Positions 10,768 through 22,115 of a stretch of DNA of 29,077 nucleotides are shown here, in pieces (the stretch's first letter is position 1; each line of letters starts with the position of its first letter). The DNA is from Sperchopsis tessellata (taxonomy: Eukaryota > Arthropoda > Insecta > Coleoptera > Hydrophilidae). The stretch is from the NCBI GenBank assembly GCA_033557685.1, contig JAWQRN010000476.1, positions 1 to 29,077 on the forward strand. Direction: 5' to 3'. The position numbers and the translations under genes are program-made. The notes under the pieces are model-generated. The model was not told the DNA's origin. It did not search any database and saw only the letters and a program-made list of their open reading frames with translations.

Positions 10768-11410
10768 GATTTAATTCATATAGCAACCGATTTCGACAAT
10801 TATCAAGCTAACATATATTTGCATTACGTTAAAATGGTACAAAATAAACTTAATTAAATAAAACACATATCTTGTCATGCGTTCTGGGCAACGTGAATAC
10901 AGCACCTAGGAGTGAGTTAATTTTGGTTATTACCAATATTAGAATTAGATACCAATAGGAGTAAATGACACGAAGGATTAGACGAAAGGTTTCGCAAAGT
11001 GGTAAGATCAAAGACCAAATATGAAGATCACGTTCGGTGCACAGAGAGAACCAGTTTTGCCGTCCATGTTATTTCCTGCAATCATAACCCTGATCCCGTT
11101 TAACTACACCTTAAAGGCCACAAACTTAACATCTCGTAGAATCTGGAGATATATCTTAGCTTCCATTCCAATCCCAGCCACAATCTTAACGAGTCGCAAA
11201 AACTTTCGTCTAATCCTATGTTTCCTTCACTTCTTTTTGGTCCCATCCCTCATCCTAATGTTGGTACTAACCAACATTAACTCATTCTTAGATGCTATAT
11301 TCAAGTTGCCCATGATGCATGATAAGCTATTTGTTTATTTATTTTAGTTTTTGTTCCACATTTTAACATGTAAATATATTTAAGCTTGATGACGTGATAT
11401 TATTTAAATC
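10768..11410. repeat. Large imperfect palindrome (foldback), about 640 bp
   Basis: The left arm, 10768-11008, matches the reverse complement of the right arm, 11183-11410, along almost its whole length. Anchors from outside to inside: ATCAAGCT.A.ATATATTT.CAT; TCATGC..TCTGGGCAAC.TGAATA; GAGTTAAT.TTGGTTA.TACCAA; and an exact 15-mer, AGGATTAGACGAAAG at 10974-10988, whose complement is at 11203-11217. By eye, identity is about 75-80% with small gaps. The 174-bp spacer is not clearly paired. The 108-codon open frame across the spacer and right arm (11021-11347) resembles nothing known and is probably incidental. This is either a foldback transposon or two copies of one repeat head to head. Confidence 0.8.
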
Positions 11411-11476
11411 TTGTTTTTAAGTAATATAGGAGTTGGGGACTTTGTTAGAATTTGCAACTGCATGAGGGTTTATAAA

Positions 11477-12569
11477 CTATAAAAGTTGTTCAAAATTGCC
11501 ACCATTATTTAAAACACAAAGTTAATTTCTTCTTTTGTAGGCAGTTTGAAACAGCGTTATTGTTGTCCCAGTTTAATTCATAAATTTCTCCCCTAATCTT
11601 ATTTTTAATTATTTAAGCACTCCCCACAAAAATGCATCCGAAGGTGATATATCGGTGCTGTTTGGTGGCCATGGAATGTGTCTGCCATTACCAATCCGAA
11701 CGTCAAATTCACCATTTAATTGCTCCCGAACCTCTAAAACTTACTGTTGCTAAATTATATGATTCAGCTCCTCAATAGAAAATTGTTAATTCAAAAGCTG
11801 TCCTACCTCTGGAAGTATCACTTCTAGATATGTTTCCCGTGTTAATTTATAATCAGAAACTATAGGACCTACAATTCTTTTAAGGATAATACCACACCAA
11901 ACTTTAATAGTACTTATTAATTGGTACAACTGTTCTTTTTCGTTGATTTTTGTTCTCCCACGAACATATATTTTCTCTGTTAAAAATCCCTGCTGTGGAA
12001 AACAACAATTCATCTACCCATATGATGTGTTTGAACAAGTTAGGGTTTTCGTCCAGTCTCTGGAGGATTTGCTAAAAAAAATCTAATCTTTTCCGCTTTT
12101 GGTCTTCTGTAAGCTCCTGAAACGGTAATAATTTGTAAGGTCTATATTCTTGTTTCTTGTCGTTCTTTGAATTATTGAATAACTTTTTTTAGTTTCATCT
12201 GATGCAGCACGTAAAATAATTTCAGCATTTTCTAAAACAAACTATTTACATGGTCAAAAATCTCAAAATGGCTATCTGCATAAGGCTATCAGGATACAGA
12301 TTTTACTCAGAGAGGCTTTGTTTTAAAATAAATGTTTAAACTAGGGGGCCGGAAAAACTTGTTTAGTATTATACTTTATATGAGTAAATTATATCATAGT
12401 TACCTTCAAAATGAATCAAAATATTCAGATCTTCTCATTTGCTATAGTGCTACGCCTTTTTCTTTTAAGACTTAGTATCTCTGAAATTTCTTCTTGTAGC
12501 TTTATTATTTTTATTGTTTTTTAAATAAACAGAAAACATTCCAAACTTTTCGGCTTCTATGTAAACCAT
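11477..12569 (-). pseudogene. Mariner-like transposase (second type), decayed
   Basis: Minus strand, about 1.09 kb, close to full length for this superfamily. It starts at the ATG at 12567-12569 with MVYIEAEKFGMF, typical of one insect group of mariner-like proteins. The helix-turn-helix half is scrambled. YRPYKLLPFQELTEDQKRKR then LDENPNLFKHIIWVDE follow, with the first catalytic Asp at 12012-12014, then GIFNREN, STIKVWCGIILKRIVGP, RETYLEVILPEVGQLL. The FQQDGA block with the second Asp is collapsed to HII*QQ before VLEVREQLNGEF. IPWPPNSTDISPSDAFLWGVLK keeps the third Asp at 11636-11638. It ends NNGGNFEQLL and a stop at 11477-11479. Frameshifts and stops exclude activity. It is not the same element as at 6162-7279. 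Terminal repeats were not found. Confidence 0.85.
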
Positions 12570-12777
12570 TTTGATGAAATAATACTAACAAATGTCAAAT
12601 AACAACCATGGTAATAAAGAAACAATATTTTCTACTGCACTTTTGTCAGTAAGAAGCTTTAAAATGATGCATAGGCATTTTTAAGGCCCAATATGTCAAA
12701 AACTATTACAGTTAGACCTATCAACTCTTATATATTTAAAATCAGAAAAAAAGGATCTAAAATAAAATGTAAAAATA

Positions 12778-12946
12778 TACAGGGTATTTCCTGAAAAGAA
12801 TTCTTATATCACGTGACCAATTGTTTTTAGTAGTATTTAAAAAAAATATATTGATGAAACTCTACAACTTTTGTACTTAACTTTTTTTATAGCTCTTTTA
12901 ACAAAAGACTTAAGAGGGGGCGGTCAAAATATAGTGAATCATCCTG
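12778..12946. mobile_element. Possible small MITE of Tc1/mariner type
   Basis: TACAGGGTATTTCCTGA at 12778-12794 resembles the common ACAGGGT terminal repeat of mariner-like elements. The reverse complement of 12931-12946, TCAGGATGATTCACTA, is partly similar. The inside is AT-rich and noncoding, with an unrelated G-rich patch near 12914. Ends of this kind 170 bp apart fit a nonautonomous derivative, but the match is short and could be chance. Confidence 0.35.
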
Positions 12947-12949
12947 AAC

Positions 12950-15900
12950 GTATGGGCTTCTCTGGCTCGTGCGTTGTAGTAGGGTAGGACACGAATATAA
13001 TTATTTTCGCGTACTTGAACTGTAAGAAAATTCTAAAAATTTAATTAGTTTGAATTATATAACAGTTTGTTCACAGTTACGTCGACACTGTAAGGTAGTA
13101 TCTGAACTATGTCTTAGAGAGTTCAAGATGTGCTATATTTGTTAATGTGTAGTCAAAAATACCTCGCTATAAAAGAGAAAGTATCACTTTTCGTCGGAGT
13201 TACCCCAAACTAAAGGTTTGACGTCACAATAAGTCAAAGAAAAACACAAACATCAAGGCAACATAATATGTAGCTATAGAAGGCTAGTTGCCGTAAAATG
13301 ACATAAACAGTAAAGGAGGAATATTGAGGAGGGGTAGTTGCATGAAAATTGGAGTCGTCTGAAGTTGCAGTGAAATTTTATTAGAACTATTTCATGTTAT
13401 ATATTCTCAATGTCCATGTTATTATGTCCATACCCTCTACGAATCAACTAAAACTTCATAATTTATTTGAAATACTCAGCGTATTCAAATCTTTTAAATA
13501 ATGTTAGATATGTTGTTATCTTATATTACAATATTGTAAAAGTTTTAGTATTTTCCGAGTCGTTGTGAAGTATCATTATTTGTTCCCGTTCAATTACAGC
13601 ACAACGTCTATCAAGGGATCAGACATTTCAATTCAATTCCATTTTCTTGACCCCAAGCTGGTTTTGAACAGTTCCCGAGATGGCAAAGCATGTGTATCAT
13701 AAAAAGCGCCTCACCATCTAGAATCTCTTCCGTGCTAAGGGTTTGTAAGTCTATTTTATTATCTGTTGATGTTCAATTAAAACACTCCAGATTGCGAAGA
13801 GATTTCTTTTCACGATAAGTGCCTACCATACAAGACAATTCTGAGGGTTAAAAACTATGTTAAATCACTGCTTGTCATATTTATCATGTAATTTATCAAT
13901 AACTTTGCTCTATACTTATGTCTTGTTTTGATGAATTAGCGTAGAGTTATGACTATATGTCTCGTTCAATAAACGTCTTAACTTTTTATCTTACCTTTTG
14001 TTTGTTTTTTTTTTACTACACGATCACAATTATTTGTGTTTGCCGCCTGAAGCAAGTGTTACCTTATAGGATACCCTCGGGTTGCTCTTTTTTTTTAAAT
14101 GAACTTTTACAGGGTAGTAAGGTTAGTTATAACTGAATGTAAAATAAGTCGATAAAATCTTTAGTAGAATCTGGAAACTAGTACTGAGTAATTTTTACGA
14201 TGCAACTAATAGCTTACTATGCGAGATATAATACCTGGTTTCCTGGGATGTTAAACGAGGCAAATTATTAAAAAAAACAAGCTATGCATGCGTTGCATTT
14301 TCCTTTATTTACAAATCGACAGAACTTGTATAATGTGTATACATTCTAACAATTTTTAGTGTAATATTTGTTGCATAGGTAATGGCACACAGAGTTTTGA
14401 ACAGAACCATGCAATCGGAAACGGATTTTATTTTTCGAGCCAAACATTGTAATGCGCAAGGTTCGTGTATTGTGCACCGTTTTAATATTCAACTTGAGTA
14501 CTTTTATGTATAAAATACTGGGAACATTTGATGACGACAATTCAAACGGAAATAGACTGGTCAATACATCGGCATTTTAATTTTACTTCAAATTCTTCGC
14601 ACTGTGTTTGGTTTATCTTCGCCATTTCTTTAACACTTATTGTAAGTCCAGCTGCGTTTATAAAATACCGTGAGACATCACAACTGGCCTTTTAAAATAG
14701 AGCGTGTTCCATTCTTCTACCCATGTCGAAGACTTCAGACGAGGAATGCTACAATAATAACTAACTGCCAACAAACTGCTCATTTTACTTTCTGCAGAAA
14801 AATAATTTTCCTCATGCTCTATTATGATATTCCATTTACAATATAGTATAGTTATAAATAAAAATATTCATATTTTTTAAATATGTTTTAATATGCAGGA
14901 TGTTACAAACAGAGAGTATAATTAATAAGGTACTTGTAGTTTTACTTTGAAAAACGTTTGAAAGCGAAGCAACAGTTAATTTGTTGTTTTTGTCCATTAT
15001 CCGGCATTTCAACAACAATAATCTATGCACCATCTTTATTCATAACAAAAACACTTTCGATGTTTTGTAAGGGTGGTATATATTTTTTGGTATGCGATGT
15101 GTGTGGTGCAAGTTACTTCCCCATTCAAATTGTCCTGTACTTTTAAACACTGATAAACAGTAGCTCACTTTTTTGTCACATACAAGTAAAAGGTAATATT
15201 TTTCATATATTTTGGATATAGAAATTAGACAATTTACTGTTGATTTGCTCATAGTACACTATGTACATGTATGATGAATGAATTCAGCAAATAGAAAAGT
15301 AATCAAGAATTATTCACAAGTACACAATATGAAAAACTTGGTGACCAAATTATGTAACTGCAATGAATATTAGGTGATGGCTTTTGTTCAACACAACCGA
15401 ATTCCATATGTAGTAGCATTAACCCAGAAGTTTCGGTGAACGCACGACAATGCTCGTCCGCATACAGCGTGTTTACTAAGTAAAGTGCAAATTTAAGGAG
15501 GATATTCGCATATCACATTAGATTTGATTGAGAAAAGTTTACATGCAAATGTTCGAAATACTTTCGTTTTAGAGAGATTCAGAGCATAACAAATTTTGAT
15601 TTATTTTGAATTTTATTCTCCCACATATTCGAGATATAAATCTAAAATTTATTTCACAGATACTTTCCGATAAAATGAACTGCATTAACGTAGTTTTACT
15701 AAAAATTACAAATAGTGTGATATTGTTTTGGAAACTATGTATCCCTTCTCCCTTCCAAACTTGTTTTAGGGTACGTCACTGGCGTATGAAACTGCCCGTT
15801 TTTACAGTTCTTATTTATCCTTGAAAATATTTGCAAAATGTTTGTTCTAAGTCACTGGAGGTTTTCGATGTACTACTTTGTTTTAGAGCAGTCTTGTCTC

Positions 15901-17090
15901 TAGCAAGTTATTACACAAAAAGAATTAATTTAGTTAAATCATTTGTATTGTGTGGAATAACTTCTAAACTAAAGGAGATACAAAATGCTATATACAACAA
16001 TTTTAAAGCAAAGCAATACATCCTTAACAAGCCAATATTAAATGCCAGTAACTTACCACAAAATAGTTTGAAAAATTAGTTTTATGAGTTTTTTTGCCGA
16101 ACTATTTATATAGAAAATATCACTTCGGGAACCATTTTGAGCGTAGCATAGTTGACATCACTAGAAGGTATACATAAACCTAAAACAGCCAATTTCAAGA
16201 TCAGTAACTAACCATACAATTTTAAGAGGGAAAAGTATATATAAACCCACAAAAATATCACCCTTTAACCTCAAAAACTTTTAAAAATAGACTAAATGCC
16301 ATAAAACGAAAGCTGTTCTTGAAGAAACGCACCTTAGTATCCCTTCGAGAATAGATATGGATTAACAGCAGTATTTTTCATATAACCCCGATATTTGCAG
16401 CGAGTGATATCTTCGCGGAACAACAATTGTTAACTAAACGCAATAGTCCGTCTTACTATAACTTATCCCGCTCTGAAACCAATACTTCCATATTGCGTTT
16501 CACCACAAGTTAACATAGCCAGCAGATCCTAGAGGAGGTATTTATAATACTCTAATTATAATTTTAATATTCGAAAGCATTCAAATTAATTATTTCGATA
16601 TTAAATCGCTCTATCTACATGGTCCATTAGTTGATTTACTAGAAGGTATACGTATATCGAATTTTGGAGCAATATCACAAATAGATGTTAAAGATTGAAA
16701 TCCAAAATACATCGAAATTGACAATGCCCTGTATCTCCAGAACGAAAACCTTTAAGACTTATTTTCAAATAAACATCTATCCATGAAATCGCCTTAACTT
16801 CACCTAATAAACTTACTTTAACAATATACATGTTTTACCATAGCCATCCCAGTCTCCGGATATCACCCCCGTAAATCTTGTGTAATATTCGATCCATCAA
16901 AGAGTTTTGCTTATGAAAATCCATAAAACAAGCTAATTTGGAGTATAGAGCTGTTTTAAATAGTTTACAAACAACAATCAATTTAATTTTCATTTATTAA
17001 TAAAGTACACTAGACTGCGGTTTAATTTTTTTTTTAAGATTTGTATAACTGTTCTTTTATATTTAGTGCACGCTGAATTCGAAAATATAA
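12950..17090. other. 4.1 kb with no recognised gene
   Basis: Both strands were read and no known protein, RNA or transposon domain was recognised. Open frames of 60-80 codons near 14346-14564, 14836-15252 and 15606-16079 give low-complexity, AT-driven peptides without motifs. From about 15780 to 16880 the DNA has the look of an old noncoding repeat: a 14-bp string, ACTAGAAGGTATAC, preceded by TAGTTGA, occurs at about 16151-16175 and again at 16628-16650. No tandem array is visible. Confidence 0.6.
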
Positions 17091-17099
17091 CCCATTTTG

Positions 17100-17590
17100 T
17101 TCAATCAGGTCAGTATGATATTATGAAAATAAGTCATATAACTTTTCAAGGACATTAGTGTATGGTTTGAATCTTGAACATCTCTCTTGAGGCACCAACA
17201 ATAGTCTGCAAGCATGTTCGCATCCCAACGACTCTGGTACCTCTCTTCCATCGCTCGAATGTCTTGATGAAAGCGCTCATCTTACTCCTCGTTGTAATCC
17301 CCACAGTTTTCAGGAAAGATATCTAAATGTGAGCTGAGGAAGTGCATCTTTATGGACATATGTGCACTAAGAACCTGGTAGCTCCGAAGGAGCTCCTCAA
17401 CAACATATTCATACTCTGAGCTACTATGATTGCCTAGAAAGAATTTGATTCAATGCGAGGCAGGCATTTTTCTCATATTCTTCCATACTCTCACAAAATT
17501 TAGCATATCTCATGAGATCACTGATCTGAGAGCCGACAAAAATACCTGCCTTTAGTTTGACCTCACTGGCATGACTTCTTCTTGGCTCAA
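17100..17590 (-). pseudogene. Fragment of a multicopy arthropod protein family of unknown function
   Basis: The minus strand reads EVKLKAGIFVGSQISDLMRYAKF to about 17445. There a one-base frameshift occurs, and the neighbouring frame continues FLGNHSSSEYEYVVEELL, SIKMHFLSSHLDIFPENCGD, then an in-frame TAA at 17282-17284 where the family usually has Gln, then DERFHQDIRAMEERYQSRW and ANMLADYCWCLKRD. From memory, this block belongs to a protein family found in very many copies in insect and other arthropod genomes; its function is unknown to me, and the copy number suggests a mobile origin. Only the C-terminal part is here. Apart from one shift and one stop it is well preserved, so it is younger than most of the window. 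The RTE C-terminus at 17600-17925 lies directly upstream on the same strand. Confidence 0.7.
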
Positions 17591-17599
17591 CTTCTCCGC

Positions 17600-17925
17600 C
17601 GGAGGTTGCTGATCGTCGCGTCAATTTTAACTTTTGAAATAGCCGAACGAAACAGGTCCGCCGATGACATTCCGAACCATTCCCTCAGAATACTCAGCCA
17701 GGATATACGCCGACTTCCGACACTTCATTTCTCCTAGATTTTTCCTTGGATTATTAGTTCTAGTAACCCATATTTTTTATATGTTCTAAATACTGCAGCT
17801 TCCGCTTCTTTATAGTGAAGAGTATTTCAGTTTATTTATTCATTCTCCGAATCGCCCCGTTGTTTGTGACTCTGTCGACCCATGGTATGGGCAGTATGCG
17901 GCCATAAACCCTTATCACATGTAAA
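17600..17925 (-). pseudogene. C-terminus of an RTE-type non-LTR retrotransposon
   Basis: The minus strand reads WVDRVTNNGAIRRMNK, EILFTIKKRKLQYLEHI, then KSRRNEVSEVGVYP, WFGMSSADLFRSAISKVKI in pieces from neighbouring frames, closing with ATISNLRRRS and a stop near 17590. This is the tail domain of RTE-type proteins (W.DRVTNE..L.RMN...E.L.TIK.RKL.Y.GH). Frameshifts break it. RT and endonuclease parts are absent, as expected for a 5'-truncated copy. It belongs to a different RTE lineage from the fragments at 2430-4320 and 18205-18870, whose tails are unlike it. Confidence 0.75.
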
Positions 17926-17929
17926 ACTA

Positions 17930-18204
17930 TTAATTTATTTTTACAAAAAAAGACTTATTTGACTTTTGGTACATGTGTCATACATGATGCAAAATGGTTT
18001 GTAGCATTGAGAATACAATTGGCGCAATTTCCATGTTTTCTGAATGTCATGAACGTCTAGTCTGTAAAAAAAATTTAAACTTTTGAGGACTGGTTCCGTC
18101 CATACCGAAAAACAGATGAACATATCCCTCTCAGAGAATATGAAAATTGATATTATGGCGGATATGATGATAAATCCTACAAAGCCCACATTTAGGTTGT
18201 TTTC
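17930..18204. other. No recognised feature
   Basis: A short AT-rich stretch between two retroelement ends. A minus-strand open frame (17941-18189) shows no motif. Confidence 0.5.
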
Positions 18205-18870
18205 TTCTTTTTCTTCTTCTTCTTCTTCTTCTTCCTATAATTATTTTTCATTATCGTTGTTTCCATTGCTCCCGGTTCTGCTGTGCTTGGACCCACGTCA
18301 TACCAGCTGTTATTTTGAGATCGTCGTACCATCACATAGGTGGTCTTCCTCTGCCTCTTTTGTGCTCATACGATCTCCGTTCAATTATTCGTTGTCCCAT
18401 CTCGTCTTATCTCTTCTTACAACATGTCCTTTGAATCATCACTTAATGGATATAACACTTTCTCATAATTCAGTGACTTTGGTGATGGCTCTTATTATAT
18501 CGTTTCGGCATCTATTTCTTCTAGTTATCCCCAACATAGATGTTTCCATTGTCCTTTGTACTACTTTTAATGCATCAAAATTTTTGTTCATTCTTGTGGA
18601 GTTCTCTGAACCGTAAGTTATCACGGGATGTATGAGCTGGTTAAAAACTCGTGCATTAAGATGTTGAGTTATTCCTTTATTTCACAAGATAAGGATGATT
18701 TTCCAAAAACCATCCATTCCAACCTTATTCATATTTTTCTGTCCTAAGTATATGTATTCCTTCACCCTTTTGATATCCTCTCCCCTACTGTCTCTAGTTA
18801 TTCTGAATAGATAGGACCTCTGGCACCATATTTGAATTTCCAAATATCAATGAACCATTAAAAATAGTTC
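18205..18870 (-). pseudogene. RTE-type retrotransposon, 3' half with (GAA)n tail
   Basis: Reading down the minus strand: VKEYIYLGQ (about 18760), NARVFNQLIHPVITYGSEN (about 18610-18660), FDALKVVQRTMETSMLGITRRNRCRNDIIRA (18470-18580), FKGHVVRR, then KRGRGRPPM.WYDDLKITAGMTWVQ and QNREQWKQR (18250-18350). These are the consecutive blocks of the RTE tail domain. A run of GAA units on the minus strand, (TTC)n at 18206-18234 on the plus strand, follows at once and is the element's 3' tail. There are several stops and at least two frameshifts. The 177-codon plus-strand frame over this region is the antisense of this element, and its serine run comes from the (TTC)n tail. Confidence 0.88.
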
Positions 18871-20010
18871 ATTTAATAAAATGCAACCTCTTTTTTGCCT
18901 AGAATATATATATACTTTTTTTGTCTAATTAAAATCTACGACTTGAATTTGATTTATTATTTTTTCATATGAACATTTAAACCTAGATAATTCAGTTTTC
19001 ATTTTTCAAAAACAGATGTGTGGGAGTAGGGTATCATTGAAATCAAGTGCGACAAAAACTCCTTTACAACTTAAAAATTTTGACTTTTAAATTTTTGATT
19101 TTCTAAACACCTATTGACCAAGCTTACTTTTGTGCGGATTCAATATTTTTCAAAAAATAGGTGGTGAGGAGACACTTCAGATGGACTCTATGTACACAAC
19201 AAAATATCCTCTATATAGTTTGGCGTTGTATGAGTGATATATTTGGTTAAGATTGATATGAATACCTTCGATTGTAATTTATTAAATTGTTAGAAATGGT
19301 CAAGACGTGTTTTATGTATATGGTAGACTTAAACATACTAAATAAATAATTAAATTACTTTAATTATATTTTTAATATTTTATATGACACTTTATGAATA
19401 GAATATTATTAATTGGAGAGGAATATTTCATAAGTAAATCGAATTGTGAACCATTATCAAACCCATAAACACATTAAAAACCACAGGTACCTAACAGACT
19501 CCTTTTTCTGCTGTGTATTTTTAGATATTTTAATATATATACTAAACTTCTTAAAATTTTATTCCGAATGCTCCCATGCATATGAAGGTTTACTAAATTT
19601 GAAAGTCAAATTAAGACTTTTCGTATCAGGTTATTTTAAATTTACCTGGGGAACATTATCATAAAGCACTACTTAAAAAAGAAAAATTTAATATATTTTC
19701 AACTCAGTCCCGGCGGAAAATCGCAGGGGCTTGGAATTAAATAGGAAAATACAATATATGAAATTACCAAAATTAGCGCTAGACTAAATGGCATGTGCCG
19801 AGGCCAATCAAATTAGAAAACATGTATTATATAAGGTAAAAAAAATCTATATAAATAAAATGAAATCATCCATGTGAGACATTAATGAAACCATTGAATG
19901 AATTGTAATTGTAAGAACATAGTTTACTGTTAGTAAACAGTATACATATATACGAAGACTAATTGATAATTTAGGCAAAAAAAGAATACATCAATCACTC
20001 AAAGTGAATT
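18871..20010. other. 1.1 kb with no recognised gene
   Basis: Very AT-rich, with no open frame of note except a 72-codon one at 19446-19664 without motifs. A small perfect hairpin, GTTTACT/AGTAAAC with a 3-base loop, lies at about 19922-19938. Nothing else was seen. Confidence 0.5.
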
Positions 20011-20012
20011 AT

Positions 20013-20150
20013 ATTATATTTATATTTTGGATCATAATCTCCTTTTAGTTCGACACACTTGGCCAAATGATATTCGAGGGCCTTTCTACAATTTTTATAA
20101 ACAATAACTACACGCCCTTTCTAATCTCTTTTGGGGTGATCGCCAATAGC
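20013..20150 (-). pseudogene. Possible mariner-type transposase C-terminus
   Basis: The minus strand reads GRVVIVYKNCRKALEYHLAK then CVELKGDYDPKYKYNIIHFE and a stop. Mariner-family transposases often end in ..RW.KCI.L.GDYVEK, so the spacing and the CVELKGDY string are suggestive. The rest of the protein is absent, and the LINE fragment upstream runs almost into it. The match is short, so this is tentative. Confidence 0.3.
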
Positions 20151-20154
20151 AATA

Positions 20155-21400
20155 AACCATCGACATTCCCCTTTTATCCTGGAAAACTTTAACCTAAATT
20201 AACTACTATCACCTAGTCATACATACTCTTCAACTCTGACTTGTCTGCTTTTCAGAATTTGACCTACACTAAAGAATCATTTTATTTTAGGTTTACCTAT
20301 ACCTCTCCCACTTTCCACCGCACCGACATAAATTATTTTATAACGTTCCTCACTCATTCTTTATAAATGTCCAAATTAGCGCATAAACCCTGCCCTATAT
20401 GCTCCATCACATTATCGATAACAACACATTAATTCTACACCCATGAATTTCTAACCTTATAAATCAGTCTCTTTTTACTCGCATTTCAAATATAATCCAT
20501 ACTGATTATATTGACCTTAATCTTATGTGCTTTCTGTAGCGCCCATTTCTCACCACCATACATATATATAGGAACAAAAGATTTATTATAGATAGCACGT
20601 TAACGTCCTTCGTAAGTTAATATCTGCAATCATTCACATAGTACCAGCTACTCTCCCATCTGCATTCACCAGTTTTCAACCTCAAAATCAAGTTTTCCAT
20701 CTCTTGAAAATGTGCTCCCAAATTATGAAAACTTATCCACTTGCTCAAGTATTCTCATTGTCTCACTCTTAAATATTAAAACTTTCGTTTTGGCCATGTC
20801 TACTTTAAGATGTATCCTTTCTGTTGTTTTTGACAACCCATCACCGCCGACTCTATATCAGCATTTTCACTTAATATCACTGCATCATTAGTATACGTTA
20901 AAACAGTCTCTTTTTTTAAACTTTTAAACAAAATCTTCGTCCAATAGACTTAGTGTGCTTTTCTTCCATTTGTATCTTCCTCGTCACTCTTAACTCCAGT
21001 AAAATTGCCACCGTTTACTCAGCCCTTAGCTTTCTTTAGCCCACTTCACAAACAGCTTCTTATTTCCATCAAAATCATTCCACATTTGTTTCTCTGTTGT
21101 TTCCAATCTATCCTTACTTTCCTTCACATATTCTTAGCAATTATTTCTTACAGTTATATTCATCTCAAAACACCCTTTCTTATCATCCACGGCGTTCTTA
21201 ACATCACCATTCCATGCATCACTTTATCCTAAACTTAATCTATTTATCCAACACATAGATTCAGCATACTTAAAAATACTCTCATATGGATCATATCTTC
21301 CAAAATCTCATTTTTATCCTCAATTCATTACTTAATTTTTCCGTGTATTCTTCCTTTACTTTTTCGACAACCAAAAGAAATTGTATAAGAATACCGTTTA
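20155..21400 (-). pseudogene. Non-LTR retrotransposon with RT core deleted
   Basis: From 21400 downward the minus strand shows the linker found between endonuclease and RT in one RTE-like group: DAWNGDVKNAVDDKKGCFEM, EYVKESKDRLE, GNKKLFVKWAKES. It jumps at about 20920 straight to TVLTYTNDAVILSENADIES, so the RT fingers and first palm motifs are deleted. YADD is degraded to TNDA (20879-20895). The thumb follows: KTKVLIFKSETM, ILEQVDKFS, FGSTFSRDGKLDFEVEN, AIYNKSFVPIYMYGGE. Around 20200-20340, SGRGIGKPKIK and VGQILKSRQVRVEEYV match the tail domain. Damage is heavy. The group is not that of the 2430-4320 element. Confidence 0.8.
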
Positions 21401-22115
21401 AAGTTGTACAAAAACATGTAATCGTATAGTGTACATAAAATAAACTACCCTGCAAATAAGGCAGAAACTCTGTTCATGTGAAATGATTTTGACTTCAGGA
21501 ATTGCATTCACAGTTCTGCGTTTTTTGGCAGTGGAATAAGGACATCTGTAAAATTCAGGTTTACGCATTAGTTTCGCGGTGACAAATAAAAAAAATTGGT
21601 ATGTATAGACCTGTCTACCTTTTGTTTAATATACTATAGGTATGTTCTATGGTGCTTGTAGACAAAAAATCAGATATCAGCAAATGGAAGTTTTATTTTT
21701 AGTTTAACGAAAAGTTGCGAAAGTATTTTAATCCTCTTTTATAATCTTATTTAAAGTTTTCCCTTTGTGTATATTCTACGGATTTATTATATTTACCCCG
21801 TTAAACTCGTTGATAAAATGGTAATCATTCTGACAACAATCGTGGCATCGTACTCTGCTAGTCTGCTTACATTATATAGTTAACGCGGTTTACGAACTTT
21901 GGAATGATAAAATTAATTTTAAAATTATCGACGATGTTGATAATATGACGTACATATTACGTTGTTAATTGTTTGGTGGCATGAATAACATACAGTAAGA
22001 AGACGAACAGCGAAACAGAACAGCTGCAAACAAATCATTGATCTCATTTATTACTAACATCATACTTCTACTTTATCTTGTGAATGTTTTGAGGTCGTAT
22101 TGTAATGTTCAGGGA
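21401..22115. other. 0.7 kb with no recognised gene
   Basis: No coding or repeat feature was recognised on either strand. Stops are dense and no terminal repeats were seen. Confidence 0.5.

Noticed and set aside
15040..15252. Minus-strand frame with a CDKK and HHTH string
   Set aside because: Cys and His spacing fits no zinc-binding domain I know, and no homologous pattern was recognised.
18083..18616. 177-codon plus-strand frame with a serine run
   Set aside because: It is antisense to a clear RTE tail domain on the minus strand, and the serine run is just the (TTC)n tail.
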